NCBI RefSeq assembly: GCF_003353015.1 | Contig: NZ_QREM01000009.1 | Span: 801,156 to 851,819 of the forward strand | Origin: Xanthomonas arboricola | GTDB lineage: Bacteria > Pseudomonadota > Gammaproteobacteria > Xanthomonadales > Xanthomonadaceae | Reading direction: 5' to 3' | DNA length: 50,664 bases | Shown: piece by piece, positions 41,861-50,664 of the stretch | How positions within the stretch are numbered: the stretch's first letter is position 1 | Layout of the letters: each line of letters starts with the position of its first letter | Program-made: the position numbers and the translations under genes | Notes under the pieces: model-generated | Databases searched by the model: none | Seen by the model: the letters and a program-made list of their open reading frames with translations, nothing else | What the model was told of the DNA's origin: nothing

Positions 41861-44425
41861 ATGACGGATTCCTCCGTGTCTTCCCAAGCGCCGGCCGCCG
41901 GGTGGCGCCGCGCCCTGCCGGTGATCATCAGCCTGGCGATCCTGGCGATGGCGCTGCACGCGCTGTCGGCCCAGTTCACCGACCATGGCTACCGGCAGAT
42001 CCGCCAGGCCTTCCGTGCCCTGGGTGCCGGCCAGATTGCGCTCACCTTGCTGCTGGGCTTGAGCAGCTACGCCTGCCTGGTCGGCTTCGACTGGGTCGGA
42101 CTCAAGCGCACCGGCAAGCGGCTGCACCCGGCGCGCGTGGGCATCACCGCCTTCATGGCGCATGCGGTGGGGCAGACACTGGGCTTTGCCGCACTCACCG
42201 GCGGCGCGGTCCGCCTGCGCGGCTACGGCAGGGTCGGGCTGACCCTGGCCGAGATCGGCCAGGTGGTGCTGATGAGCACGCTGGGCTTCATCTTCGGCGC
42301 CTGGGTGCTGCTCGGCGTGGCGCTGATGCTGGAACCGGAAGCGGCTGCGCTGGCATTGCCGATCGCCGCAGCCGGCATCCGCATCGCCGGCATCGCCTTG
42401 CTGGTCGGCTACGTCGCGATGCTGGGGCTGGTCGGCAGGCAGGGCCGCGAATTCGGGATCGGCAGTCATCGCTTCTGGCTGCCCGACCGCACCACGGTGC
42501 TGGGCGTCACCGCGCTGAGCGTGGTCGAGCTGGGCCTGGCGGCCGCCGCGTTCTACGTGCTGCTGCCGCCGGATCCGGGCACCGGCTACTTCGGTTTCAT
42601 CGGGATCTGGCTGGTGGCAGTGGTCGCCGGGCTGATCTCCACCGTGCCGGCCGGGTTGGGCGTGTTCGAGTGGAGCCTGCTCAAGCTGCTGCCGCATGTC
42701 ACCCCCGCCGCCGTGCTGGCGGCCGCGTTGGCCTACCGGGTCACCTACTACATCGTGCCGCTGCTGATCTCGGTGGCGATGGCGGCGGCCTCCGGCCTGG
42801 GCGCACCGGTGCGCGCCAGCGCCAGCACCGCACGCACGGCATGGAAGGCCTTGCGACCGTGGTTGCCGCAGATCCTGGCATTGGCGGTGTTTGCGGTGGG
42901 TGCGGCGCTGGTCATCGACGGCACCTTGCCCACGCCGCGCGCACGCCAGGAAGTGGCGCCGCTGCCGCTGATCGAGACCTCGCATCTGCTGGTCAGCCTG
43001 GGCGGCATGGTATTGCTGCTGATCGGCCAGGGCCTGCAACGCCGCAGCCATTCGGCCTGGGTGCTGGCGCTGGGCGTGTGCATCCTGCTGCCGCCGCTGG
43101 CGCTGCTGCGCGGCAGCCACATCTCGGTGTCGTTGTCGGCGGCGCTGGCGGCGCTGGCGCTGTGGGCGGCACGGCGCGAGTTCTACCGCCAGGGCGCGCT
43201 GCTGGACGAAGCCTGGTCGTGGCGCTGGCTGAGCAACCTCGGCCTGGTGCTGGTGGCCACGTTCTGGCTGCTGTTCTTCGTCTACAGCCACGTCGAATAC
43301 AGCAGCCACCTGTGGTGGGAGTTTGCCACCTCGTCCAATGCGCCGCGCGCGCTCCGCGCGACGCTGATCCTGTGCGTGGGCGTGATCGTGTTCGGCATGG
43401 CGCGCCTGCTGCGCGGCGGCCGCCGCCCGATGCCGACGGCCGATGCGCAGACCCTGCACAGGCTGGCGCCGATCCTGGCCAGCAGTGCCGACACCCAGGC
43501 CTGCCTGGCGCTGACCGGCGACAAGGCGTTCCTGCTCGATGCGCAGGACCGTGGGTTTGTGATGATGCAGCGTTACGGCGGCTCGCTGATCTCGATGGGC
43601 GACCCGGTCGGCCCGCCCGAGGTCGCCCGCGCACTGATCTGGCGCTTCCGCGAAGAGGCCGACCACATGGGCCTGCGCCCGGTGTTCTACCAGGTCGGCG
43701 AAAAATACTGGCAGACCTATCTGGACATGGGCCTGACCCTGGTCAAGCTGGGCGAGGAAGCGATCGTGCCGCTGGAAGGCTTCACCCTGGAAGGCCGCGA
43801 CCGTGCCGACCTGCGCCACGCCTGGACCCGCGGCAAGCGCAGCGGCCTGAGCTTCCGCATGCTGCAGCCCGACCAGGTGGAGGCGGTGCTGCCGCATCTG
43901 TCCGAAGTGTCCGAGCAATGGCTGGAAGAAAAGTCCGGCGAAGAAAAAGGCTTTTCGCTGGGCAGCTTCGATGCGGACTATCTGCGCCGCTTCCCGGTGG
44001 CGGTGGCCGAGGCAGAGGGCCGGATCGTGGCCTTCGCCAACGTGTGGCGCGCGCCGGCCGGCGGCGAACTGGCGGTGGACCTGATGCGGCACAGCGCACA
44101 GGCGCCCAAGGGCACGATGGATTTCCTGTTCATCGAGCTGTTCCTGTGGGGGCAAGCCAACGGCTACACGCGCTTCTCGTTGGGCATGGCGCCACTGTCG
44201 GGCCTGGCCGAGCATCGCCTGGCCGGCCGCTGGAACCGCTTCGCCAGCCTGGTCGCGCGGCACGGCGAGCGTTTCTATGGCTTCAGCGGCCTGCGTCGCT
44301 TCAAGTCGAAGTTCGCCCCGACCTGGCGCCCGCGCTACCTGGTCGCGCCGGGCGGCATGCACCTGCCGGCGGCGCTGCTGGATGTCACCCGCCTGATCTC
44401 GGCGGATCCGGACCGGCAGGAGTAA
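41861..44425 (+). CDS. mprF: Bifunctional lysylphosphatidylglycerol flippase/synthetase MprF
   Basis: An 854-residue membrane protein. The N-terminal half has about 14 hydrophobic helices (flippase part) with GQTLGFAALTGGAVRLRGYGRVGL and STVPAGLGVFEWSLLKLL. The C-terminal cytosolic DUF2156 domain (about 525-850) carries FLLDAQDRGFVMMQRYGGSLISMGDPVG and TMDFLFIELFLWGQANGYTRFSLGMAPLSGL. MprF transfers lysine (or alanine) from tRNA to phosphatidylglycerol and flips the product outward, lowering sensitivity to cationic peptides. The aminoacyl donor cannot be told here. ATG 41861 gives the normal N-terminus; ATG 41822 is possible. Confidence 0.93.
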   Translation: MTDSSVSSQAPAAGWRRALPVIISLAILAMALHALSAQFTDHGYRQIRQAFRALGAGQIALTLLLGLSSYACLVGFDWVGLKRTGKRLHPARVGITAFMAHAVGQTLGFAALTGGAVRLRGYGRVGLTLAEIGQVVLMSTLGFIFGAWVLLGVALMLEPEAAALALPIAAAGIRIAGIALLVGYVAMLGLVGRQGREFGIGSHRFWLPDRTTVLGVTALSVVELGLAAAAFYVLLPPDPGTGYFGFIGIWLVAVVAGLISTVPAGLGVFEWSLLKLLPHVTPAAVLAAALAYRVTYYIVPLLISVAMAAASGLGAPVRASASTARTAWKALRPWLPQILALAVFAVGAALVIDGTLPTPRARQEVAPLPLIETSHLLVSLGGMVLLLIGQGLQRRSHSAWVLALGVCILLPPLALLRGSHISVSLSAALAALALWAARREFYRQGALLDEAWSWRWLSNLGLVLVATFWLLFFVYSHVEYSSHLWWEFATSSNAPRALRATLILCVGVIVFGMARLLRGGRRPMPTADAQTLHRLAPILASSADTQACLALTGDKAFLLDAQDRGFVMMQRYGGSLISMGDPVGPPEVARALIWRFREEADHMGLRPVFYQVGEKYWQTYLDMGLTLVKLGEEAIVPLEGFTLEGRDRADLRHAWTRGKRSGLSFRMLQPDQVEAVLPHLSEVSEQWLEEKSGEEKGFSLGSFDADYLRRFPVAVAEAEGRIVAFANVWRAPAGGELAVDLMRHSAQAPKGTMDFLFIELFLWGQANGYTRFSLGMAPLSGLAEHRLAGRWNRFASLVARHGERFYGFSGLRRFKSKFAPTWRPRYLVAPGGMHLPAALLDVTRLISADPDRQE

Positions 44426-44782
44426 CGCCCGCGCGATCGCTGCGGCCCCACGCGTCCAGGCGCCGGCGCGCAGCCGATGCCTGGACGCGTGCCGGCGGCA
44501 TTGCTTGCCGATCGGCAATGGGCATATTGCGAGTGCGCCGCCGCGTCCGGCGGCGGCATGGACGGCGCCACCGCACGCTCCTGGGCCGGACTCTCGCCGT
44601 GTCCCGTGATGGGGGGGCGGGCACAGGGCCCTGCCAGGCCCTCTTGCCGGCTCCGCGGGCCCGAGGCGCCGGCGGCGACCGCGGGGACAGCGCGCAGGGA
44701 GATGCTGCCGGGAAGCGCAAGGCTGGCGATGCCTGGCTCGCGCAGAACGCAGCCTCCTGCCGGCCGTGCCCGGACCTGCGCT
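44426..44782. other. Intergenic region between convergent mprF and hda
   Basis: 357 bases with no recognised gene. A perfect 12-bp inverted repeat (ACGCGTCCAGGC at 44450-44461, GCCTGGACGCGT at 44479-44490, 17-base loop) lies 24 bases after mprF and may be a terminator, though it lacks a T-tract. A smaller CATTGC..GCAATG palindrome follows at 44499-44520. The right half is plain GC-rich sequence. Confidence 0.5.
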
Positions 44783-45484
44783 CTAGGAGCTGCGATCCTC
44801 CAGCACCCGCCGCAGGAACGGCACGGTGATGCGGCGCTTGGCGGCCAGCGATTCGCGATCCAGCCGCTCCAGCAATGCCACCAATCCGGCCAGTTCGCGG
44901 TCGCCATGGGTCAGCAGCCAGTCGATTGCCGCCTCGTCCAGCGCCAGCCCGCGCCGCTGCGCACGATCGCGCAGCACCGCCGCGCGCCCGGCGTCATCGA
45001 GCACCGGCAGGCTGATGCGCACGCACTGCGACAGCCGCGAGCGCAGGTCCGGCAACACCAATGCCAGGCCGTCGGGCATCTGCCGTGCGGTGTACAGCAA
45101 GGTGGTGCCGGCAGCGCGCGCGCGGTTGTGGAAATCGAACAGCGCCACTTCGTCGTCGCGCTGCCCGGCAATGCGTTCCACCCCGTCCAGTGCGACCGGG
45201 CTGCGCCCTTCCAGCGCCTCGAGCGCATCGCGCAACCGGCCGGTGGCAGCCTGCAGCGGCAGGTACGCCGGGGCGCGTCCGGCCTGCTCGGCGGCCGCGC
45301 ACAACGACAGCGCCAGATGCGTCTTGCCGGTGCCGGCGGGGCCGGACAGATACAGCCAGTCGTTCACCTGCCCGGCCGCCAACGCCTGCAGTTGCGGGAG
45401 CAGGCCGTCGGGCGCGGCGATGTAGCTGTCGAATCGCTGGTCGGGCGGTGCGCGCAACGCCAGTGGCAACTGCGGAACACTCAC
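44783..45484 (-). CDS. hda: DnaA regulatory inactivator Hda
   Basis: A 233-residue AAA+ protein homologous to DnaA domain III. With the DNA-loaded sliding clamp it stimulates ATP hydrolysis by DnaA, preventing re-initiation. The clamp-binding motif QLPLAL is at residues 5-10. Walker A is GPAGTGKT at 48-55, followed by the arginine-containing sensor region LRSRLSQCVRISLP and the C-terminal RITVPFLRRVLED. Length fits the family. Its ATG overlaps the stop of the AI-2E family gene (45481-45484), so it is the last gene of a three-gene leftward operon. Confidence 0.93.
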   Translation of the reverse strand: MSVPQLPLALRAPPDQRFDSYIAAPDGLLPQLQALAAGQVNDWLYLSGPAGTGKTHLALSLCAAAEQAGRAPAYLPLQAATGRLRDALEALEGRSPVALDGVERIAGQRDDEVALFDFHNRARAAGTTLLYTARQMPDGLALVLPDLRSRLSQCVRISLPVLDDAGRAAVLRDRAQRRGLALDEAAIDWLLTHGDRELAGLVALLERLDRESLAAKRRITVPFLRRVLEDRSS

Positions 45485-46647
45485 AAGCGATCGGTGTCCT
45501 TGCTCGGGTCGATGATCACGCTGCGCTCGGGCGTGGACTGCAGCACGATGCCGGCGCGCTCGCCCGCGTACAGATCGCTGCGCGTGTACTGCTCGTGCGC
45601 GTAGCGCAGCAGCACATTGGCCACCGCCGCCACCGGCAGCGCCAGCAGCATGCCGAGAAAGCCGAACAACTGGCCGCCCGCCATCACCGCGAAGATCACC
45701 GCCACCGGATGCAGGCCGATCTTGTCGCCGACGATGCGCGGCGTCAGCACATAGCTTTCCAGCAACTGGCCGACGGTGAACACCACGCCGACGCCAATCA
45801 GCAACTTCAGGTCGAAGCCCTGCGCCTGCACCACCGCCGCCAGCAGGGCGAGCACGATGCCGGTGGTGGCGCCCAGGTACGGAATGAAGCTGATGAAGCC
45901 GGCGATGATGCCGATCAACAGGCCCAGATTGAGCCCGATGATGGACAGGCCGGCGGCGTAGATCGCTCCCAACGCCAGCATCACCAGGAACTGGCCGCGG
46001 ATGAAGCCGCCCAGCACGTCATTGGATTCCTGTGCGAGCCGGCTCACGGTACCGATATAGGCACGCGGAATGACCGCGGCCACCCGCTCGACCAGGCGAT
46101 CCCAGTCGCGCAGGAAGTAGAACGCCAGGATCGGCAGCAACGCCAGGTTGATCACCCAGGTCACCATCGCAAAGCCCGAACGCTGCACGTAGCCGAAGAA
46201 GGTCTTGGCGGCGCCGCCGGCCTGCTCCCAGTGGCTGCGGATCCAGTCGATCAGGCGCTCCGGGTCCAGCCAGCCCATCAGTTCCACGCCGGTCTTGGCT
46301 TCCAGCCAGGGAATGGCGGTACTGATCGCCCAGGCCCGCATCTGCGGCAGCGCGTCGATCAGGGTCATGATCTGGCGTTCGATCATCGGCACCAGGATCA
46401 TCAGCGCCAGCACGAACAACAACGTCGCCAGCACGAACACCAGCACCACGGCGATATTGCGCGAGCGGCCGGCGCGCTCGATGCGGTCCACCAGCGGGTC
46501 GCCCAGCCAGGCCAGCAGCAGCGCCAGCACGAACGGCGTCAGGATCGGCGACAGCAGTGACACCACCCACAACACGCCGACAGTCACCGCCACCCATTTC
46601 AGGCGGCGCAGGAAAAGGGCGATTTCGGCTTCGGGAGTCAAGGTCAT
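45481..46647 (-). CDS. AI-2E transporter (PerM/TqsA) family membrane protein
   Basis: A 388-residue protein with about eight hydrophobic helices in the family pattern: two N-terminal pairs, a long soluble loop (residues about 90-150), then LPILAFYFLRDWDRLVERV, GGFIRGQFLVMLALGAIYAAGL, GFISFIPYLGATTGIVLALL and the closing LEQY-like block YVLTPRIVGDKIGLHPVAVIFAVMAGGQLFGFLGMLLALPVAA. Despite the name, most members have no proven AI-2 transport; some are Na+(Li+)/H+ antiporters. The start overlaps the stop of the upstream DUF2066 gene, and hda overlaps its end. Confidence 0.9.
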   Translation of the reverse strand: MTLTPEAEIALFLRRLKWVAVTVGVLWVVSLLSPILTPFVLALLLAWLGDPLVDRIERAGRSRNIAVVLVFVLATLLFVLALMILVPMIERQIMTLIDALPQMRAWAISTAIPWLEAKTGVELMGWLDPERLIDWIRSHWEQAGGAAKTFFGYVQRSGFAMVTWVINLALLPILAFYFLRDWDRLVERVAAVIPRAYIGTVSRLAQESNDVLGGFIRGQFLVMLALGAIYAAGLSIIGLNLGLLIGIIAGFISFIPYLGATTGIVLALLAAVVQAQGFDLKLLIGVGVVFTVGQLLESYVLTPRIVGDKIGLHPVAVIFAVMAGGQLFGFLGMLLALPVAAVANVLLRYAHEQYTRSDLYAGERAGIVLQSTPERSVIIDPSKDTDRL

Positions 46648-47744
46648 TTCAGGCGGTACTCGGCGTGCTCGTTGTCGAGAATGATCGGGCCCTCGGTCGG
46701 TACCGACACCGGCACCAATGGGCTGTTGTCGCCGAGCATACGGTTGAGCCCGGAAATGCCCGTGAGCAAATCCAGATCCACTTCCATGCGATCGCCGTTG
46801 GCGCTGACCGGGCGGATGCCGCGCACCACCGACACGCCCTGCAGCGCGGCAGAGACGCGCAGATAGTCGTCGGCGCTGGCGATGCCGGTGATCACCGCGC
46901 GGTAGACACCGGGCACACCCGAATCCACGCGCTTGGCGTAGCGCTTGACCAGGGCATCGGCTGCGCCATCAGCGCCGGCGGCCATCGCGCGACGCGCGTC
47001 GGCCTCGCTGCTGGTCCAGCTGGACAGCACGTTGCCGTTGTCGACGAAGACCCAGTCGGCGGTCCAGCCTGCGTCATTGCGGTAGAGCTTGCCGATCAAC
47101 TGCATCGGCGGGCTGTACTTGGCCGATGCGCGCGCCACCGCGGCGGTGTCCTTGCGCCAGATAGCGCCGGCCAGCACCTGCTCGGCGGCCGCACCGCCGG
47201 GCAGGCCGAGCCGGTAGCCGCGCTCGATTGCCCGGTCCAGCACGCTGCGCGCGGCATTGGCCTGCGCCACGCCGACCAGGCGCGGGCCGCTGCCGTCGTC
47301 GATGGCCAGCCACAGCACCGGCTTGGGCCGCGGCAGCGGCCACACCGGCAGGCCCAATGCGGCGATCAGGCCATCCACGTCCGACTGCCGGAAGCGCGCC
47401 ACCAGCACGGTGCGGAAGGTCGGCGCACCGCTGCGCGAGGTGCCCTGGTCCTGGCGGTAATCGTAGTTTTCGACATAGCTCGGCGCGTTGCGCAGCGCCT
47501 GCGAGACGCCGGGACGGCTCATCACGCCGCGGTCGCCGGAGACCTTGCCCAGCACCGCGCCGAGCGCGCGCGCCAGCCCGCCGGGGCGGTCGGACTCGCC
47601 CTGGCTGTTGACCGGCACTTCGGCCTCGTAGGCGCTTTGCGCCTTGGCGACGTCGCCTTCGGTGCGTAGATCGGCCTGCGCAAAGGCCGGCGCGAGGGGC
47701 ATGGCGACCACGAGGGCGAGAAAGAAAGCGAGACTGCGGCGCAT
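46644..47744 (-). CDS. DUF2066 family exported protein
   Basis: A 366-residue protein with a signal peptide (MRRSLAFFLALVVAMPLAPAFAQ) and a DUF2066 domain: YEAEVPVNSQGESDRPGGLARALGAVLGKVSGD, YVENYDYRQD, VLWLAIDDGSGPRLV. The family is periplasmic and of unknown function, and its position ahead of an AI-2E gene and hda is common in gammaproteobacteria. ATG 47744 is preferred for the signal peptide and a GGAA 7 bases upstream; ATG 47756 (adding MEPS) is possible. It diverges from purM across about 140 bases. Confidence 0.85.
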   Translation of the reverse strand: MRRSLAFFLALVVAMPLAPAFAQADLRTEGDVAKAQSAYEAEVPVNSQGESDRPGGLARALGAVLGKVSGDRGVMSRPGVSQALRNAPSYVENYDYRQDQGTSRSGAPTFRTVLVARFRQSDVDGLIAALGLPVWPLPRPKPVLWLAIDDGSGPRLVGVAQANAARSVLDRAIERGYRLGLPGGAAAEQVLAGAIWRKDTAAVARASAKYSPPMQLIGKLYRNDAGWTADWVFVDNGNVLSSWTSSEADARRAMAAGADGAADALVKRYAKRVDSGVPGVYRAVITGIASADDYLRVSAALQGVSVVRGIRPVSANGDRMEVDLDLLTGISGLNRMLGDNSPLVPVSVPTEGPIILDNEHAEYRLK

Positions 47745-47886
47745 CGACGGTTCCATGGCGTAAGCGTATCCGGGTGAATTGTTGCCCGAATGGGACGCCA
47801 GCGCCAACGTGGCTGCTAAAATCGCCGCCTTTACAGCCGAGCCCTGCCCGCCCGTGACCAGCCCAACGCCTTCCACTCCCTCGCCC

Positions 47887-48912
47887 ATGACCTACCGTGA
47901 GGCGGGTGTCGACATCGATGCCGGCAATGCACTGGTCGAACGCATCAAGCCGCTGGTCAAGCGCAGTTTCCGGCCGGAGGTGATGGGCGGCCTGGGCGGG
48001 TTTGGCGCCTTGTTCGACCTGTCCGGCAAGTACAAGGAGCCGGTGCTAGTGTCCGGCACCGACGGCGTCGGCACCAAGCTCAAGCTGGCCCAGCAGCTGG
48101 GCCGGCACGACACCATCGGCATCGACCTGGTCGGCATGTGCGTCAACGATGTGCTGGTGCAGGGCGCCGAGCCCTTGTTCTTCCTGGATTATTTCGCCAC
48201 CGGCAAGCTGGACGTGGACACCGCCGCGGCCGTGGTCGGCGGCATCGCGCGCGGCTGCGAGCTGTCCGGCTGCGCCCTGATCGGCGGCGAAACCGCCGAA
48301 ATGCCCGACATGTATCCGCCGGGCGAGTACGACCTGGCCGGCTTCACCGTCGGGGCGGTGGAAAAATCGCAGCTGCTGGACGGCGCGCAGGTGCGCGCCG
48401 GCGACGTGCTGATCGGCATCGCCTCGTCGGGCCCGCATTCCAATGGCTACTCGCTGATCCGCAGGATCTACGAGCGTGCCGGCGCCCCGGCCGGGCTGGT
48501 GCTGGACGACGGCGTCAAGCTGATCGACGCGCTGATGGCGCCGACCGCGCTGTACGTCAAGCCGATCCTGGCGCTGCTCAAGTCGCATGGCGACAGCATC
48601 CACGCCATGGCGCACATCACCGGCGGCGGGCTGACCGAAAACATCATCCGGGTGATCCCCGACGGCCTGGGCCTGGACATCGACGCCAGCGCCTGGACGC
48701 TGCCGCCGGTGTTCGCCTGGCTGCAGCGCGAAGGCGCGGTGGCCGATGCGGAAATGTGGCGCACCTTCAACTGCGGCATCGGCTTCGTGCTGGTCGCCGC
48801 GCCCGAGCAGGCCGCCGCGCTGGAACAGGCACTGCAGGCGCAGTCGCTGGCGCATTGGCGTATCGGCCAGGTGGTGCCGGCGCAGGGCGACGAGCGCGTG
48901 CGGATCGGTTGA
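47887..48912 (+). CDS. purM: Phosphoribosylformylglycinamidine cyclo-ligase (AIR synthetase)
   Basis: Closes the imidazole ring in purine synthesis: FGAM + ATP gives AIR. The 341-residue protein has [29 protein letters not shown], the metal and nucleotide segment [48 protein letters not shown] and [19 protein letters not shown] 47887 gives the family N-terminus ([14 protein letters not shown]); GTG 47854 in frame would add 11 residues. It probably forms an operon with the membrane protein and purN downstream. Confidence 0.97.
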   Translation: MTYREAGVDIDAGNALVERIKPLVKRSFRPEVMGGLGGFGALFDLSGKYKEPVLVSGTDGVGTKLKLAQQLGRHDTIGIDLVGMCVNDVLVQGAEPLFFLDYFATGKLDVDTAAAVVGGIARGCELSGCALIGGETAEMPDMYPPGEYDLAGFTVGAVEKSQLLDGAQVRAGDVLIGIASSGPHSNGYSLIRRIYERAGAPAGLVLDDGVKLIDALMAPTALYVKPILALLKSHGDSIHAMAHITGGGLTENIIRVIPDGLGLDIDASAWTLPPVFAWLQREGAVADAEMWRTFNCGIGFVLVAAPEQAAALEQALQAQSLAHWRIGQVVPAQGDERVRIG

Positions 48913-48926
48913 CCGAGGAGACCTGC

Positions 48927-49385
48927 ATGGACGCTGCCCCACACGCACTGCCGGCAGCGGCCAGCGCTGACGATCTCCAGCACCTGCACCTGCTGTCGAT
49001 CGCGCACTATGTGCTGGCCGCCATCACCGCCGTGTTTTCGCTGTTCCCGTTGATCCATCTGTTCATGGGCATTGCGATCGTCACCGGGCACCTGCCCATG
49101 ACAACGGCCGATACGGATGTACCATCGATCGATCCGCGATTGTTCGGCTGGTTCTTCGTGGTGTTCGCAGGTGCGTTCATTGGCTGCGGGCTGACCCTGG
49201 CAGCGTTCATGGCCTACGCCGGCCGCTGCATTGCCCAGCGCAGACGGCACCTGCTGTGCCTGATCGTGGCCGGCATTTCCTGCTCCTTCATGCCGTTCGG
49301 TACCGTCGTCGGCGTGTTTGCGCTGGTGGTGCTGCTGCGCCCGCAGGTCAAGGCCTTGTTCGCTCCCACCGCCACCGCAGCGTGA
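48927..49385 (+). CDS. Uncharacterised small membrane protein
   Basis: A 152-residue protein with three hydrophobic segments: LLSIAHYVLAAITAVFSLFPLIHLFMGIAIVTG (about 24-56, perhaps two helices), LFGWFFVVFAGAFIGCGLTLAAFMAYAG, and LLCLIVAGISCSFMPFGTVVGVFALVVLL. I recognise no family; similar small proteins are common beside pur genes in Xanthomonas relatives, as far as I recall. GAGGAG at 48915-48920 is a strong ribosome site and the gene begins 14 bases after purM, 36 bases before purN. Nothing points to a role in purine metabolism. Confidence 0.85.
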   Translation: MDAAPHALPAAASADDLQHLHLLSIAHYVLAAITAVFSLFPLIHLFMGIAIVTGHLPMTTADTDVPSIDPRLFGWFFVVFAGAFIGCGLTLAAFMAYAGRCIAQRRRHLLCLIVAGISCSFMPFGTVVGVFALVVLLRPQVKALFAPTATAA

Positions 49386-49421
49386 CGCGCCCTGCCCCAT
49401 GACATCAGCGAATCCCACCCC

Positions 49422-50075
49422 ATGAGCCTGCGTCTGGCCGTGCTGGCCTCCGGCCGCGGCAGCAACCTGCAGGCCATCCTCGATGCGATTGCCAGCGGCC
49501 GGCTGCCGGCCGAGGTCGTGGGCGTGTTTTCCGATCGCCCGCAGGCACCGGCCCTGCACAGAGTCGATGAGGCACTGCGCTGGAGCGCCAGCCCGCGCGA
49601 CTTCGCCGACCGCGCCGCCTTCGACGCCGCGCTGGGCGATGCGATCGCCGCCGCGCGGCCGGACTGGGTGATCTGCGCCGGCTACATGCGCATCCTCGGC
49701 GAGCCGCTGGTGCGCCGCTTCGCCGGGCGCATGCTCAATATCCACCCCTCGCTGCTGCCCAAGTACCGCGGCCTGCACACCCACGCCCGCGCACTGGAAG
49801 CCGGCGACGCCGAACATGGCGCCAGCGTGCACCTGGTGGTGCCGGAACTGGATGCCGGCACGGTGATCGCGCAGGCGCGCGTGCCGGTGCTGCCCGACGA
49901 CAGCCCCGAACAGCTGGCCGCGCGCGTGCTGGCGCGCGAACACCCGCTGCTGCTGGCCACGCTGGACCTGCTCGCCAGCGGGCGCGTGGATATACGTGGC
50001 GATGGCGTCCACATCGACGGTCAGTGCCTGTTTACGCCACTGCGACTAGAGTCCGCTGACACCGCACTCGCCTGA
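49422..50075 (+). CDS. purN: Phosphoribosylglycinamide formyltransferase (GART 1)
   Basis: Transfers a formyl group from 10-formyltetrahydrofolate to GAR in purine synthesis. The 217-residue protein begins with VLASGRGSNLQAI. The catalytic triad fits E. coli numbering exactly: Asn106 and His108 in NIHPSLLPKYRGLHTH, and Asp144 in PELDAGTVIAQ. Grouping with purM is typical of gammaproteobacteria, here with a membrane-protein gene between them. The next gene starts 65 bases after its stop. Confidence 0.97.
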   Translation: MSLRLAVLASGRGSNLQAILDAIASGRLPAEVVGVFSDRPQAPALHRVDEALRWSASPRDFADRAAFDAALGDAIAAARPDWVICAGYMRILGEPLVRRFAGRMLNIHPSLLPKYRGLHTHARALEAGDAEHGASVHLVVPELDAGTVIAQARVPVLPDDSPEQLAARVLAREHPLLLATLDLLASGRVDIRGDGVHIDGQCLFTPLRLESADTALA

Positions 50076-50140
50076 ATGCGGATACGCCCTCCTCATCCCG
50101 TCTCGGACATCCTGGCGACCCCGTGCCTCGCTCTCAGCGC

Positions 50141-50664
50141 ATGAAACTCCTCCCGATCGCCACCGCGCTGTTGACCACCGCCCTGCTTGCCCCGGCCGGA
50201 GCCGGCCGCGCGCAACAGGCTCCCGCCGTTCCCGCGCCAGCTGCTGCACCGGTTGCGGCGCCGCCGACGGCGCCGGGATCTGCAGCCGCCCTGCCCGTCA
50301 GCAGCTGGACGCCGCCGCCGCTGCAACCCTTCGTGGCAACCTACCAGGCGTTCTACCGCGGCAAGGAAGCCGGCGATGCCACCATGCAGGTCAGCCACGG
50401 CGAAGCCAGCCAGTGGCGGATCGACATGGCAGTGCGCGGCCGCAAGGGCTTTGCCAGCATCCTGGGCTTGAACCTGGAACAGAGCACGGTGTTCCGCGTC
50501 GATGGCGACACCTATGTGCCGTTGAGCCAGAGCACGGTGCGCAAGGCGATGTTCTTCGGCAAGAAGGTCACCGGCGTCTACAACTGGCAGACCGCCAGCG
50601 CGCAGTGGGACGGCGACCTGAAGAAGGAGCGCCAGCAGCCGATTCCCTTGCAGCGCGGCGACCA
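50141..50664 (+). CDS. DUF3108 family exported protein (3' end cut by window)
   Basis: The first 174 residues are present and the frame is open at the last base. The signal peptide (LLPIATALLTTALLAPAGAGRAQ) is followed by a Pro/Ala-rich spacer (about 26-58). The DUF3108 beta-domain starts at about residue 60 (LQPFVATYQAFYRGKEAGDATMQV) and includes YVPLSQSTVRKAMFFGKKVTGVYNW. Members are periplasmic or lipoprotein-like with unknown function, often next to purN in xanthomonads. ATG 50141 is chosen for the signal peptide; GTG 50123 would add six residues. Confidence 0.88.
   Translation, partial: MKLLPIATALLTTALLAPAGAGRAQQAPAVPAPAAAPVAAPPTAPGSAAALPVSSWTPPPLQPFVATYQAFYRGKEAGDATMQVSHGEASQWRIDMAVRGRKGFASILGLNLEQSTVFRVDGDTYVPLSQSTVRKAMFFGKKVTGVYNWQTASAQWDGDLKKERQQPIPLQRGD

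Noticed and set aside
1..50664. tRNA or rRNA genes, prophage genes and complete insertion sequences
   Set aside because: None was recognised: no cloverleaf with a CCA end, no integrase or transposase frames. Mobile-element traces are limited to non-coding repeats.

Overview
The window is high-GC, gene-dense chromosomal DNA of a Xanthomonas-type gammaproteobacterium (family Xanthomonadaceae). This rests on the gene order fabZ-lpxA-lpxB-rnhB-dnaE-accA, the protein sequences (LpxB, RNase HII and PurM look like Xanthomonas forms as I remember them), and the GGGATT-type heptad repeats and palindromic intergenic repeats I associate with this genus. No tRNA, rRNA, CRISPR array, prophage or complete insertion sequence was recognised. 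The first 25 bases are not genomic: they are a Nextera/Tn5 mosaic-end adapter, so the left edge is a contig end with untrimmed library sequence.

Layout. 1-8.3 kb: lipid A and fatty acid housekeeping plus replication (fabZ, lpxA, lpxB, rnhB, dnaE, accA), with inverted heptad repeats at three gene junctions. 8.7-15.9 kb: HemJ, a small methyltransferase, a PHA depolymerase, an alginate-export-type outer-membrane barrel, a DUF502 membrane protein and a YhhQ-type queuosine precursor transporter. 16.2-23 kb: an AraC regulator remnant, a DUF885 peptidase-like protein, an S-methylmethionine salvage pair (mmuP-mmuM) behind a duplicated leader, a YaeR-like VOC protein, decayed pieces of an ABC ATPase and an M1 peptidase, and a DUF2147 protein. 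23.4-31.8 kb: a large TonB-dependent receptor, metG, a HAD phosphatase, a stand-alone RnfB-like ferredoxin and two unassigned proteins.

31.8-40.3 kb is the most interesting part. An ECF sigma factor and its membrane-bound anti-sigma factor overlap by 4 bases. A very stable hairpin follows, then seven tightly packed genes: acyl desaturase, FAD oxidoreductase, DUF1365, Cfa-like methyltransferase, DUF2878, DUF1295 and a second Cfa-like methyltransferase. This looks like a stress-controlled pathway that desaturates and then methylates or reduces acyl chains already in the membrane. Related gene sets elsewhere sit under singlet-oxygen sigma factors and include methylated furan fatty acid enzymes. 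Both methyltransferases here lack the cysteine that helps bind bicarbonate in E. coli cyclopropane synthase, so the product may not be a plain cyclopropane.

40.5-50.7 kb: RidA, a DUF998 protein, MprF, a leftward operon DUF2066-AI-2E-hda, then purM, a small membrane protein, purN and a DUF3108 protein cut by the window end. Many adjacent genes overlap by ATGA, which indicates translational coupling in several operons.
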